A model generated the notes under the pieces. That model was not told the origin of the DNA. It worked only from the letters and a program-made list of their open reading frames with translations, and made no database searches. Source: Flavobacterium humidisoli (GTDB lineage Bacteria > Bacteroidota > Bacteroidia > Flavobacteriales > Flavobacteriaceae). From it: 64,000 nt of DNA. This document shows positions 35,840 through 44,376 of this stretch, one piece after another. Position numbers and translations under genes: made by a program. The stretch is taken from contig NZ_CP096829.1 of NCBI RefSeq assembly GCF_023272795.1, positions 434,001 to 498,000 of the forward strand, read 5' to 3'. The stretch's first letter is position 1. Every line of letters begins with the position of its first letter.

Positions 35840-36409
35840 TTATTTATTCTTTATATGTACTTCTTGAGAAAAAGTTCCGCCTGAATACATTCCATTCACA
35901 TTTGAGATTGTAGTTGTGTATGTTTTCTTTGCTTTTGATGAATCTACTTTTTCAGAATTTGTTATGTCTTTTTTTAATACTTCACAAGCCTTTTTAAAAT
36001 CTTCAATAAAAGTTTCAAGTACAAACAATGTACACGAGTTAGGTTCTTTGCTTCCAATGTTTTTAAGATGTTCATCTCCATTTTTTATTTCAGCTTGAGT
36101 AGTTAGAGCAATTTTTTCAGAAGGTCTACCAGAATGTGCAAATCCACATCTCATTCCATAATATATGTCTCTGATGACACTTTGGTATTTAGTATTTTCA
36201 AATAATTCTAAACCTTTTTTGAATCTCTTATATGGAAGTTCAGGTTCATAATCTCCAAAACTAACATTATCATAAAAGCTTCCTAAAAATTCTATTGTAC
36301 AAGAAATAACTGAAAAGCAATAAAAAGGTTCAACTTCTTTAATTTTTTCTATTCCAGGAATAAGTATTTGGTCAATATATTCGGATGGTTTGTATTTTTT
36401 TGATGCCAT
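35840..36409 (-). CDS. unknown protein with HEPN-like R-x4-H motif
   Basis: A 189-residue, mostly helical protein. YYGMRCGFAHSGRP (R87, H92) fits the R-x4-H catalytic motif of HEPN ribonucleases, and the preceding CFSVISCTIEFLGSFYD helix suits that fold. The C-terminal 40 residues are Ser/Thr/Lys-rich and look flexible. HEPN proteins are common toxins and defence effectors, so an RNase role is possible; the assignment rests on this motif alone. It is a single gene in the cassette-like array. Confidence 0.6.
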   Translation of the reverse strand: MASKKYKPSEYIDQILIPGIEKIKEVEPFYCFSVISCTIEFLGSFYDNVSFGDYEPELPYKRFKKGLELFENTKYQSVIRDIYYGMRCGFAHSGRPSEKIALTTQAEIKNGDEHLKNIGSKEPNSCTLFVLETFIEDFKKACEVLKKDITNSEKVDSSKAKKTYTTTISNVNGMYSGGTFSQEVHIKNK

Positions 36410-36450
36410 AAATATTTATGATGTTTAGTAAAAAGAGGTTATTTGTTTTC

Positions 36451-36486
36451 TGCGATAACATTCCTTGTAGCGTATGTTATGGGGGG
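36451..36486 (-). repeat. attC-like site E (short)
   Basis: Minus strand: CCATAACATACGCTACAAGG then AATGTTATCGC. ATAACAT (36474-36480) pairs with ATGTTAT (36455-36461). The core CATAACATACGCTACAA is shared exactly with site F. At about 30 bases it is shorter than usual integron attC sites. Confidence 0.45.
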
Positions 36487-36575
36487 TGTTTTGTCGAAAT
36501 TAATATTAAACTGCAAATTTTTCACGCTTCTGTTTTTCACGTTTCAGCTACCAAACTTTTTTTAGCCAACATTAC

Positions 36576-37007
36576 TTAACTCAAGTCTGAATCTGTAGAA
36601 AACTTTATTGCTTTTATGATTAGTTTATAAATTAAAGTTAATATGATATACGCGAAAAATAGTAAAATTATAATTAATCCAAAAAAGAAAAAGAATCCTA
36701 AAGCCATTAGAATAACGTCAATAATTGGATATTTACTAATTAAGATGATATAAATTAAACTTGAAAATATTATTAAATTGCTTAATAATTTTAATTTTTT
36801 CGAACCAATTTTTCTGATATGTATGCTAATTAGAAAAAGGGTTAAAAAAATAATTGCAGTGAGAATGAATTCATTTGAAGAACAATGTTTACATATTGCA
36901 CTACCATTTCCATCATCTGGTTCAAAATAATCCCAACCGTGAGCAAACAAGTTTAAATAAAACAATAAAAACATTATTGACAATACTATTTTATGTTGCT
37001 TTCTCAT
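36576..37007 (-). CDS. unknown small membrane protein
   Basis: From the ATG at 37007 the product has 143 residues: one N-terminal hydrophobic segment (IVLSIMFLLFYLNLFA), a CKHC pair near residue 36 and then about three further membrane segments. No family is recognised. The frame extends 38 codons further upstream, but that part is Lys/Gln-rich and not like a protein start. It lies between sites E and F of the cassette-like array. Confidence 0.55.
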   Translation of the reverse strand: MRKQHKIVLSIMFLLFYLNLFAHGWDYFEPDDGNGSAICKHCSSNEFILTAIIFLTLFLISIHIRKIGSKKLKLLSNLIIFSSLIYIILISKYPIIDVILMALGFFFFFGLIIILLFFAYIILTLIYKLIIKAIKFSTDSDLS

Positions 37008-37167
37008 TGGAATTTCTTGATTTTTGATCAAAGGTTTACTAACTTCAAGTTTCTGCTTTTTACACTTCTGTTGGAAATTACTATTTTCACGCTTCTGTTT
37101 GTAAAATTCCTGTTGAAACAAATGTTTATTTTCAAATCGGAATTATCTGCTTAATTTAGGCGCAACT

Positions 37168-37200
37168 CCCGCATAACGTTGTAGCGTATGTTATGTGCCG
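37168..37200 (-). repeat. attC-like site F (short)
   Basis: Minus strand: GGCACATAACATACGCTACA then ACGTTATGCGGG. ATAAC and GTTAT arms pair around ATACGCTACAAC. The ends ACATAAC and GTTATGC are each one base off R''/R'. It lies eight bases after the stop of the PLD gene. Confidence 0.45.
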
Positions 37201-37208
37201 TAATTTTT

Positions 37209-38087
37209 TCAGTTGTCATATAAAACATCAAACGTTGTGGATTCAAATTTGTCACGTAACCTATTACCAACAAATTTATTTTTCCAAATAATATTTGTTT
37301 CTTCATAGTCTTTTTGACTATAGTCAAGTCCAGAATTTACACGTCCAATCGCGTGAATTGTTATAGGGCTTTTAACATATGAGTTAAGTAATTTATTAAT
37401 GTCACGATCAATAAGATATGTCTCATAATCATCATTAGAATCTTGATAAGCATTTAGCATATGTTCAATTTGAGTATCTGAAACACAATTTTCCAAAGTT
37501 TTAAAATTTTCACAATCATTACAAACTTCAATGATATCTCCAAAGACTTCATAGTATTGATTATTTTCGCTAAATACTAAAATATTGAAAATTTCTCCTT
37601 TACAATGTTTGTCAGAGCATCTTTTTATTTTTTGGAGTACTCGAATAGTTTTTGCCTCAATACTTAAAAGTTTATCAAACTCATTAATAAATTTTGTTAT
37701 TTCTTCTGGAAAATTTTTGAGAACTAAAATATTTTCAAAACTACTTGTAGCATTTGGTGACCAGTTAAATGAACCATTTAAAATTGTTTCATTGTCAATT
37801 ATTGAAAATTTATGGTGCATATGGTTCGTATTTCTATGCATTTTCAAAAGTCTAATTTCTGCACCTAATTTCACTAATGCATCTATGTAGAACTGATGTG
37901 AACGGTTTTGCCAATTATCGGTACAAACAATTTTAAGTTTTGCATTATTTTTTAATACTTCTTTGAAAATCTCAAAGTATTCTCTGAAGTTAATCCAAGC
38001 TACAGCAATTAAGACGCTTTTTTTAGCCAGTTTCAGTTCCGTTTCAATAATTGATTTATGATTTTCAAAATGTGATTCTACAGTCAT
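37209..38087 (-). CDS. phospholipase D-like (HKD) nuclease-family protein
   Basis: A 292-residue protein from the ATG at 38087. A single HKD motif is intact: HHKFSIID then NGSFNWS (HxK-x4-D, GSFN). Single-HKD enzymes dimerise to form one active site and include nucleases of restriction and defence systems. A cysteine cluster (CSDKHC, CNDC) in the second half could bind zinc. It is the first gene of the cassette-like array, between sites F and G. Nuclease rather than lipase activity is the better guess because there is no signal peptide. Confidence 0.75.
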   Translation of the reverse strand: MTVESHFENHKSIIETELKLAKKSVLIAVAWINFREYFEIFKEVLKNNAKLKIVCTDNWQNRSHQFYIDALVKLGAEIRLLKMHRNTNHMHHKFSIIDNETILNGSFNWSPNATSSFENILVLKNFPEEITKFINEFDKLLSIEAKTIRVLQKIKRCSDKHCKGEIFNILVFSENNQYYEVFGDIIEVCNDCENFKTLENCVSDTQIEHMLNAYQDSNDDYETYLIDRDINKLLNSYVKSPITIHAIGRVNSGLDYSQKDYEETNIIWKNKFVGNRLRDKFESTTFDVLYDN

Positions 38088-38188
38088 AATATTTTTTCTT
38101 TTGTTTATTATATTGGAATTTTGTGCTTTTGTTTTAAAAACGGTCAATTATTTTTCTAAGTTGATAGTCTTTCCGTTTTTTGTAATTA

Positions 38189-38216
38189 TGGCACATAACT
38201 TATTTATATGTGTTAT
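38189..38216 (-). repeat. attC-like site G (short), promoter-side end of the array
   Basis: Minus strand: CTATAACACATATAAATAAG then TTATGTGCC. ATAAC and GTTAT pair, as in sites E and F, and GTTATGTGCC resembles the R' end of F. The rest of the spacer 38088-38614 is AT-rich and shows no gene; a TCACAC/GTGTGA inverted pair lies near 38222-38260. Confidence 0.35.
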
Positions 38217-38614
38217 AGAATCACACAAAGTCACCTCATAGGTTAGATATGTGTGACAAATGCATTAAAAATTGGGATACGAATGTATAAATAATTTTTT
38301 ACAAATATTCAAACGCCCTTTTAATTTATTGTAAGTTTTGTATACTCAAATTGGTGGGTATTTCGTTGTTTTGCTGCTGTTATCACTTAATAGTTTCTCT
38401 ATATACCGTAAATAGGTGCCGCTTTCTAGCAGGTTCGTCGCATAACTGTGAATCCTTTTAGAAATTTCAGATAAAATAAAATCATTTGTCCATTTCGGAT
38501 TTGCGTTGACATTTATTGTTGCTTTTTTAGCTCATTCTGCTAGTGGGGATCTGATCTCTTTATCCAGAACACAAATTATCTTTTAGTGATTTTGGACATA
38601 TTACAAACGCAATT

Positions 38615-38911
38615 TTATAGTTTTATCAGTAAATCAATTTTACTTCTATAACCAGGATGATAAGATGGTACATATCTGATATATCCCATTTCCTGCAATT
38701 GCTTAAAATACTTGTGGTATGTGGGTAAAGTATGGATATGCGATAAGGCCATAATTTTGCTTCTGCTAACACTTATAGATTTTTTTTGTCCTTGACGGTA
38801 TCCTAAATACAGAATAGCACTCAATAGGGCAAAATGCCATACATTCAGTCTGCAGTCATTCTCAATGACAGTTAAATAATCCAATAATTCTCCTAAGTCC
38901 ATGATTGTCAT
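38615..38911 (-). CDS. ICE backbone winged-helix-like small protein
   Basis: A 98-residue protein whose second half fits a winged-helix DNA-binding domain (SRSKIMALSHIHTLPTYHKY, then FKQLQEMGYIRYVPS, then the RSKIDLLIKL wing end). Homologues sit beside excisionase-like genes in CTnDOT-type elements. Its start overlaps the upstream gene by 4 bases (38908-38911). A broken second copy of its 3' end is at 33000-33077. Confidence 0.65.
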   Translation of the reverse strand: MTIMDLGELLDYLTVIENDCRLNVWHFALLSAILYLGYRQGQKKSISVSRSKIMALSHIHTLPTYHKYFKQLQEMGYIRYVPSYHPGYRSKIDLLIKL

Positions 38912-39180
38912 TCTTCGCCAAACAGCTTTTTCAGGTCGGTCTTATTATAATAATAGGAACCCAATACTTTTTTAAACCTTACTTTTCCTGTCACCCTCAA
39001 ATTTTGCAGTGAGCCCGCAGACATATCCATCAATTTCCTTACCACCCGGCTTTTGAGCCATTCAGGATCCAGGGATTCTTTCTCACTCGTTTGACTCTCA
39101 TCTATCATCTTACGAATATCATTTAACAGGAGCAATCCAAATTGCCTCAAGTCATCCTTTGTTACACTATCATTCATCAT
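38908..39180 (-). CDS. excisionase-like helix-turn-helix protein
   Basis: A 90-residue protein with a MerR/Xis-type domain in its second half (RVVRKLMDMSAGSLQNLRVT, then VRFKKVLGSYYYNKTDLKKL). Such proteins in Bacteroidota ICEs help excision or regulate it. It is translationally coupled to the downstream 98-residue protein by a 4-base overlap. Excisionase function is inferred. Confidence 0.7.
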   Translation of the reverse strand: MMNDSVTKDDLRQFGLLLLNDIRKMIDESQTSEKESLDPEWLKSRVVRKLMDMSAGSLQNLRVTGKVRFKKVLGSYYYNKTDLKKLFGEE

Positions 39181-39606
39181 CTGCCTCTTTTTTAATCTGA
39201 TTATTAGAATTTAAAAGTACATCAGAACTGACCACACCTTACAGCAGTGTCTTTTCATGGAACTATTTGTCCGGCTGAGTCACCTGCACCAGTGTTTTGT
39301 TATTGATGTATTGATGCGGATAATAAAAATAGAAACCACATACCAGAACACTTTCCAATACGAAAAAGGATAAAAAGGCAGCTAAGGTATTATGGACACC
39401 CGCCGCATCCCCCGCCAAAAGACTACGGCATAAACGGTTTCCTCCCCTAAAGGGTACCCCTCCAATTATTCCGTTTCCTTTTGGCCTTCCGCAATGTCCA
39501 TACCTTTTTGTTGCTTTCTTTTTTTCCGTTTTTTCTTTTGGATAAATATTTTTTGAGGCAGGCGGATGAAGAAAAAAAAGACTGTACAACACTAAAAAAA
39601 ACGATT

Positions 39607-39984
39607 ATGAACATTATTGGAAGAGTGACATCAGATGCGCAGGTACGCAATGTGTCAAACAGCAGACAGGTAGTAAACTTCTCAGTAGCCATCAACGACA
39701 GCTACCGAAACAAAGCGGGCGAACAAGTAGAGCAGACAACGTATTTTGACTGCGCTTACTGGATTAGCTCCAAGGTTGCCAAGATACTCACTAAGGGTTC
39801 CATTGTGGAACTCACAGGCAGGGTAAGTGCAAGGGCGTGGACAGGCAGTAACGGGGAAGCAAGGGCAGGACTTAATTTCAACACCTCACAGATCAAACTG
39901 CACGGGGGCGGTAAAAAATCGGAAACGGTACAGGCTACCACAGGAACAAGTAATGACAAGCCGGAGAACGACCTCCCGTTTTAA
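39607..39984 (+). CDS. ssb: single-stranded DNA-binding protein
   Basis: A 125-residue OB-fold protein from the ATG at 39607 (MNIIGRVTSDAQVRNVSNSR), with TTYFDCAYWISSKVAK in the core and the acidic tail ending NDLPF that binds partner proteins. ICE-encoded SSB protects transferred single strands. The frame is open from 39481, but that part is out of family. The divergent spacer 39181-39606 shows no convincing gene. Confidence 0.93.
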   Translation: MNIIGRVTSDAQVRNVSNSRQVVNFSVAINDSYRNKAGEQVEQTTYFDCAYWISSKVAKILTKGSIVELTGRVSARAWTGSNGEARAGLNFNTSQIKLHGGGKKSETVQATTGTSNDKPENDLPF

Positions 39985-40028
39985 TTAAGAAGTATTCAAA
40001 CAATTATCAATTTTTAAATCATTTTATC

Positions 40029-41102
40029 ATGGCACATAATATCAATTTCAACGAGGAAACAGGCAAGTATTCATTTTTCAGTGTTCAGCAAAAAGCGTGG
40101 CACGGTTTGGGGCAGATTGTTTCAGAGTACCCGACAAGCGAGCAGGCAATCAAACACGCAGGATTGGATTATGAGGTAGTAAAATCCCCGCTGTTTACCA
40201 AAGGTTCTGGCATTATTGAGACCTCTAACGGTATTGAAATAGGCAGTAACGAATTGCAAGTATCCAATTATTTTGCCAATATCCGTACGGATAATAATGC
40301 TGTATTAGGCGTGGTAGGTAAAGACTATCATATCGTGCAGAACCGTGAAGCCTTCAATTTTTTCGATGCCATTGTAGGCGGTGAGCAGGGAATTCTCTAT
40401 GAAACCGCAGGGGCATTGGGCAATGGAGAACGCATATTTATCACAGCCAAACTGCCCGATTATATCCGTGTAGGCAATGGTGATGATGTAACGGAGCGTT
40501 ACATTTTCCTGACCACCTCGCACGATGGCAGTGGAAGTATCACAGCAGCATTTACACCTATTCGAATTGTATGCCAAAACACCCTTAATGCTTCACTACG
40601 TTCGATGACCAATGTAGTGCGTATCAAACATACTTCGGGTGCAAAACAGCGTATCGAGAATGCCCACAAGATTATGGGATTGGCAAACACACTCAGCAGT
40701 CAATTAGAGGGCATTTTTAATGAGTGGGCAAAGGTAAAGGTAACAGACCGAGAGATAAGAAAGCTTATTGAATTGGCACTCTGCCCGAACAAGGAAACCC
40801 TTGACCTAATCCGAAAAGGTGCGGAAGATGAAATTTCTACCGTTTTCAAAAATACAGTTGACGATGCTTTTTCCTATGCGATGATGAGTGATACCCAGCA
40901 GATGGAGACCACCAAAGGCACTTTGTTTGGAGCTTACAACGCAGTGACAGGCTACTATCAGAATGTACGCAGTTACAAGAATGATGAAGCCAAACTACAG
41001 AGTATTGTATTGGGTGGTACGGCACAGCTAAAGTCCCAAAAAGCTTTTGAACTATGTACCTCATTTGCAACGGACGGTTCGGAAATCCTGCATCTTAATT
41101 AA
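40029..41102 (+). CDS. DUF932 (phage/plasmid-like TIGR03299) protein
   Basis: A 357-residue protein with the family pattern: AWHGLGQIVSEYPTSEQAIK near the N-terminus, DYHIVQNREAFNFFDAIVGG, and RIVCQNTLNASLR. The family is common on mobile elements and its function is unknown. It follows ssb by 44 bases and a hairpin separates it from the next gene. Confidence 0.88.
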   Translation: MAHNINFNEETGKYSFFSVQQKAWHGLGQIVSEYPTSEQAIKHAGLDYEVVKSPLFTKGSGIIETSNGIEIGSNELQVSNYFANIRTDNNAVLGVVGKDYHIVQNREAFNFFDAIVGGEQGILYETAGALGNGERIFITAKLPDYIRVGNGDDVTERYIFLTTSHDGSGSITAAFTPIRIVCQNTLNASLRSMTNVVRIKHTSGAKQRIENAHKIMGLANTLSSQLEGIFNEWAKVKVTDREIRKLIELALCPNKETLDLIRKGAEDEISTVFKNTVDDAFSYAMMSDTQQMETTKGTLFGAYNAVTGYYQNVRSYKNDEAKLQSIVLGGTAQLKSQKAFELCTSFATDGSEILHLN

Positions 41103-41110
41103 GAAACCAC

Positions 41111-41138
41111 AGGCTACTGCCTTAAATGGTGGTAGCCT
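41111..41138 (+). other. hairpin between DUF932 and the next ICE gene
   Basis: AGGCTACTGCC (41111-41121) pairs with GGTGGTAGCCT (41128-41138) over a 6-base loop. No T-run follows, so it is more likely an mRNA processing or stability structure than a terminator. Confidence 0.4.
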
Positions 41139-41153
41139 ATAAAAACAACAGTT

Positions 41154-41549
41154 ATGAATATCGGAATTATAACATACAAAAATTACGAGGAACGCCTAAT
41201 GTTAAATTGGAATTTCAACTTATTAGAACTGTTCAGTATTATATTGAATGACAAAGATTTTGTCCGCTTTGAAATTTTGGACAGCAATAACAGCCTTTTA
41301 CTCTCCACACATTATCCCGATGTAGAAAAAAACGGAGTATATATCAAAGTTGTTAAGATGGTAAAAGAAAAAGAAATTACGGGAATTACCTATGACGCAT
41401 TCAGAACACCGTCAACTATCCGCAGGATAAAAGTGCGTTGGAACGTAAACGGTGCAAAGTTCAGAATCAAGAAAAGAGCCCTTGAATATGTCTATTGGGA
41501 AAACAGAAAGGCAGGCTTGAAAATTGAGTCATTCGTTGACCGCAGATAG
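41154..41549 (+). CDS. ICE backbone protein of unknown function
   Basis: A 131-residue protein, rich in beta-prone segments and basic near the end (IKVRWNVNGAKFRIKKRALE). I recognise no domain. It lies between DUF932 and the PRTRC module in the same direction, with short spacers, so it is likely cotranscribed with them. Confidence 0.65.
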   Translation: MNIGIITYKNYEERLMLNWNFNLLELFSIILNDKDFVRFEILDSNNSLLLSTHYPDVEKNGVYIKVVKMVKEKEITGITYDAFRTPSTIRRIKVRWNVNGAKFRIKKRALEYVYWENRKAGLKIESFVDRR

Positions 41550-41594
41550 TCTAAAAAAAAAAACGATTAAACAACACTTTAAAACCTTACAACG

Positions 41595-42224
41595 ATGAGC
41601 ACAAATTTTTTCAATCAGATAACACAGTTGAATTTCACAGGTAACCTACAACTGACAATAGCAAAAGGGGCAGAAAATAAGATTATAGTATCGATAATGC
41701 TCCAAAATGAGGGGTGCGCAGATACTGCAAAGAATATTATACCACCCCTTAATCTTCGGGGAACAGCCGAAGAACTTGACAACGGTTTTTTTGAGAAGAT
41801 AACCACACCTATACAGACCGCATCAGGCTTGATGATAGATATGGAAGGCTTTATGAAGCAATTGGAACAAGCCAAAAAGCAATCGGCAATGGAGAAAGAA
41901 AAACAAGACAGGCATAAGAAAGAACAGGAAACCAAAGACAAGAAGTTTAAGGACGCAATGGCAAAGGCGGACGAACTTGAAAAAGAAGGCAGATTCCGTG
42001 AAGCATGGATAAAAGTTCCCGAGATGGCAGAGTTTCCCGACAAGGCTGATGAGATACGCAGACGTAAAACAGCATTGTCTGACAAGTTTTCTGCACCGAG
42101 CCTTTTCGGGGGAATGGAAGAAGCAAAGCCTGAACCGTCTATAGAGGCACTATATCCCGATTATTCAGCAAAGGATACAGAACAGGAAATGGAATTGGAA
42201 AACGAAAACCCGCAGGAGTATTAA
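41595..42224 (+). CDS. PRTRC system protein E
   Basis: A 209-residue protein matching PRTRC protein E: MSTNFFNQITQLNFTGNLQL, then PPLNLRGTAEELDNGFFEKI, then a charged coiled-coil (about 90-150). PRTRC (ParB-related, ThiF-related cassette) genes occur on plasmids and ICEs; their joint function is unknown. It opens the module E-C-X-B-ThiF. Confidence 0.85.
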   Translation: MSTNFFNQITQLNFTGNLQLTIAKGAENKIIVSIMLQNEGCADTAKNIIPPLNLRGTAEELDNGFFEKITTPIQTASGLMIDMEGFMKQLEQAKKQSAMEKEKQDRHKKEQETKDKKFKDAMAKADELEKEGRFREAWIKVPEMAEFPDKADEIRRRKTALSDKFSAPSLFGGMEEAKPEPSIEALYPDYSAKDTEQEMELENENPQEY

Positions 42225-42241
42225 CACCAAAATCAGAAACT

Positions 42242-42460
42242 ATGTTATTAGCAACCCAATTAGAAAGAGTGTTTATACTCAGAGACAAAGGACAGGACAT
42301 TAGACTGACCGACCCCGAACCACGTTGGAACTTGGAAGCCGTAATGAATTTTTATGCCAGTACGTACCCAATTTTGACAACGGCAAAAGTATCAGCTCCG
42401 CAGATAAAAGACGATGCAGTAGAGTACAAATTTGAAAGTGTAATGGGTACAAAAGGTTAA
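42242..42460 (+). CDS. PRTRC system protein C
   Basis: A 72-residue protein of the PRTRC C family (LERVFILRDKGQDIRLTDPE, then the FYASTYPILTTA segment). It is a small beta-rich protein, 17 bases after protein E and likely cotranscribed with it. Confidence 0.85.
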   Translation: MLLATQLERVFILRDKGQDIRLTDPEPRWNLEAVMNFYASTYPILTTAKVSAPQIKDDAVEYKFESVMGTKG

Positions 42461-42478
42461 ACAAAAAATAGTAAAACG

Positions 42479-43654
42479 ATGAATTATGCAACACAACATC
42501 ATATCGGGAGTTATCAGACTGCCCAAGCAGAAACGACAACAGCAGTTGCACCGACAGCTCAGCGGGTTCGCCAATTGGATGCAGAGACCCAAAGATGCAA
42601 ACGAGCTGCGCAAAGACAAACAGAAATCCTTACCGACAGCCATGTTGCCAATGGTTTTCTAAAGTGCAGTTTTCTTCCCAAACTGAAAACGGAGCAATCT
42701 GTACAGGCTTGTAAGAAAACGGCAAAAACGCAGAGAGATTTTTACAAGTCCCTTTGCAAACTTGCAAAGCATTACAATATTGAACCAATGCAGACACAGC
42801 TTTACAGTTATCCCTATAATTTGGCTTTGGCGATGTGGGATATGGAAACCAAATTAAAACGTACCCATACCAATTGGGATGGTTTTAAATTGGTACAGGA
42901 CAGCAAAAAAACCTTCTTTATAAGTGAGGAACGATACAATACAAGAACCACACTGTATTATATTCCCATAGTTCCGCTCTTTAAAATGCTTCACGACCCA
43001 AAGCGGAAAAAGACTGCACAGTTACTTATTTCAGTTTGCAGTTATCTGTACCATATAGCCGATATTCCGTATTACAGGCAGGAAAACACCTATTTGTACG
43101 GTATGTATGAAATGATGGAAGACTGGGTAGAACAAGACGATGAAGCGGACGAAACCGAAAGCTGTAAAAGTGAGTTAAGGCAAGCCGAACAGGTTGGCGA
43201 TAAGATAGAACAGAAACTATTCAACCGCATCAATTTACTGCTTTTTGAACAGCGTTTAAAAAACTTCAAAAGCCCTGATGCATTTGACCAGGAATGCAGG
43301 GAGATGGCGAGCAATGCCTTTGCACTTTTTACGGAATATCCCACAGCAGGCATTTTTCGAAACGCTCCCATTTCCGAAGAAGATCCCGACAATGATGACT
43401 TTGATAATGAAACCATCGCAATGGAAAAGTACATCTCCTTTATAGCCGATACCAAAGGCTGGCTCTATGAAAGCCTTTGCGAGAGTATCAACAATGAATT
43501 TAATGAGTACGGAACAATGGAAGAACCCGTCATTAGCAAATCCTTTGATGGAAGTCAAGTAACAGCGGGAAGCCTTGATTTTGAGAACCGCCTGTTTGCG
43601 CTATTGAATGATTTATGCGGTTTACTATATGAATATAAAACTGAATCAAAATGA
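42479..43654 (+). CDS. unassigned protein in the PRTRC module
   Basis: A 391-residue, mainly helical, acidic protein between PRTRC C and B. It starts MNYATQHHIGSYQTAQ, has a Lys-rich part near residue 80 and an Asp/Glu-rich middle (QDDEADETESCKSELRQAE). It stands where protein F or A is found in other PRTRC clusters, but I cannot confirm either. Its stop overlaps the start of protein B by 4 bases, so it belongs to the operon. Confidence 0.75.
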   Translation: MNYATQHHIGSYQTAQAETTTAVAPTAQRVRQLDAETQRCKRAAQRQTEILTDSHVANGFLKCSFLPKLKTEQSVQACKKTAKTQRDFYKSLCKLAKHYNIEPMQTQLYSYPYNLALAMWDMETKLKRTHTNWDGFKLVQDSKKTFFISEERYNTRTTLYYIPIVPLFKMLHDPKRKKTAQLLISVCSYLYHIADIPYYRQENTYLYGMYEMMEDWVEQDDEADETESCKSELRQAEQVGDKIEQKLFNRINLLLFEQRLKNFKSPDAFDQECREMASNAFALFTEYPTAGIFRNAPISEEDPDNDDFDNETIAMEKYISFIADTKGWLYESLCESINNEFNEYGTMEEPVISKSFDGSQVTAGSLDFENRLFALLNDLCGLLYEYKTESK

Positions 43655-44376
43655 ACTATTTAAACGATATAACCGAGAATTTCGGAACATTATACCACCC
43701 GAAATCCGCATTGGTCTTTTATGAAACCAAAGCAATGCAAAGTGATATGTATGTAGAACATTTTGACATGGACAAATACGGAAATCCGATAAATGCGCAC
43801 CCATTAACGGTAAAGGAAGCCAATGTATTAGCGAAGGCTTTGCATACAGATGAAGAAAAAAGCATCGCTTTTTTAAAGCCAAAGGGAATCTTGCCGACAA
43901 GCATTTTGCATATCAACCCGAGCGAAAAAGGCACGGTGATTTGGTACACCAAAGCTCAGCAAAGGCAGATGTATTTTGTTAATGGTTTGGGCATTGCTAA
44001 CGGCAAGGCTCAAGTACCGCCAATGGTCTGGTCTGCCAATAAAAACAGTCTTTCTGTTTTTGCTTTGCTTAGCCAGAGAAGACCCACAGAAAAAACGCCA
44101 TTGTATTATGCACCTTTTTTCAACATCTATGAAAACGGCAATGTGTGTATGGGAACGGTAAATATTGACATTCAAAATTCGGCTTCAGTAGAGGAATTTA
44201 TTTGCGCTTGGGAAAGTTATTTTTTTAACAGCTATTTCAGCCATTTATTGGGAAACTACAATCCGATAAAAGGAAATTGTGTAAACCTGTGGAAAGAACT
44301 AATTGATATAGACAAATCCTTTCCGAAAGAAGTATTAAAACCTAATAACAGCACACTTAAAAATCTACTGAGATGA
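43651..44376 (+). CDS. PRTRC system protein B
   Basis: A 241-residue protein of the PRTRC B family: HPKSALVFYETK, VEHFDMDKYGNP, then PPMVWSANKNSLSVFAL and YYAPFFNIYENGNVCMGTV. The last segment resembles E2/UBC-like folds, which would suit a ThiF partner; that link is inference. Overlaps both neighbours by 4 bases. Confidence 0.85.
   Translation: MNYLNDITENFGTLYHPKSALVFYETKAMQSDMYVEHFDMDKYGNPINAHPLTVKEANVLAKALHTDEEKSIAFLKPKGILPTSILHINPSEKGTVIWYTKAQQRQMYFVNGLGIANGKAQVPPMVWSANKNSLSVFALLSQRRPTEKTPLYYAPFFNIYENGNVCMGTVNIDIQNSASVEEFICAWESYFFNSYFSHLLGNYNPIKGNCVNLWKELIDIDKSFPKEVLKPNNSTLKNLLR

Noticed and set aside
37209..38087. Cardiolipin synthase or secreted phospholipase
   Set aside because: It has only one HKD motif, no membrane helices and no signal peptide; the single-HKD nuclease type fits better.
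32896..38360. TACCCACCA-type inverted match at 32896-32906 and 38350-38360 flanking the cargo
   Set aside because: Only about 10 bases match, outside both duplicated gene copies; this is likely chance.
39263..39592. A 109-codon minus-strand frame upstream of ssb
   Set aside because: Its sequence is of mixed low-complexity type with no family features, it runs through hairpin-rich spacer opposite the ssb leader, and its composition looks noncoding.
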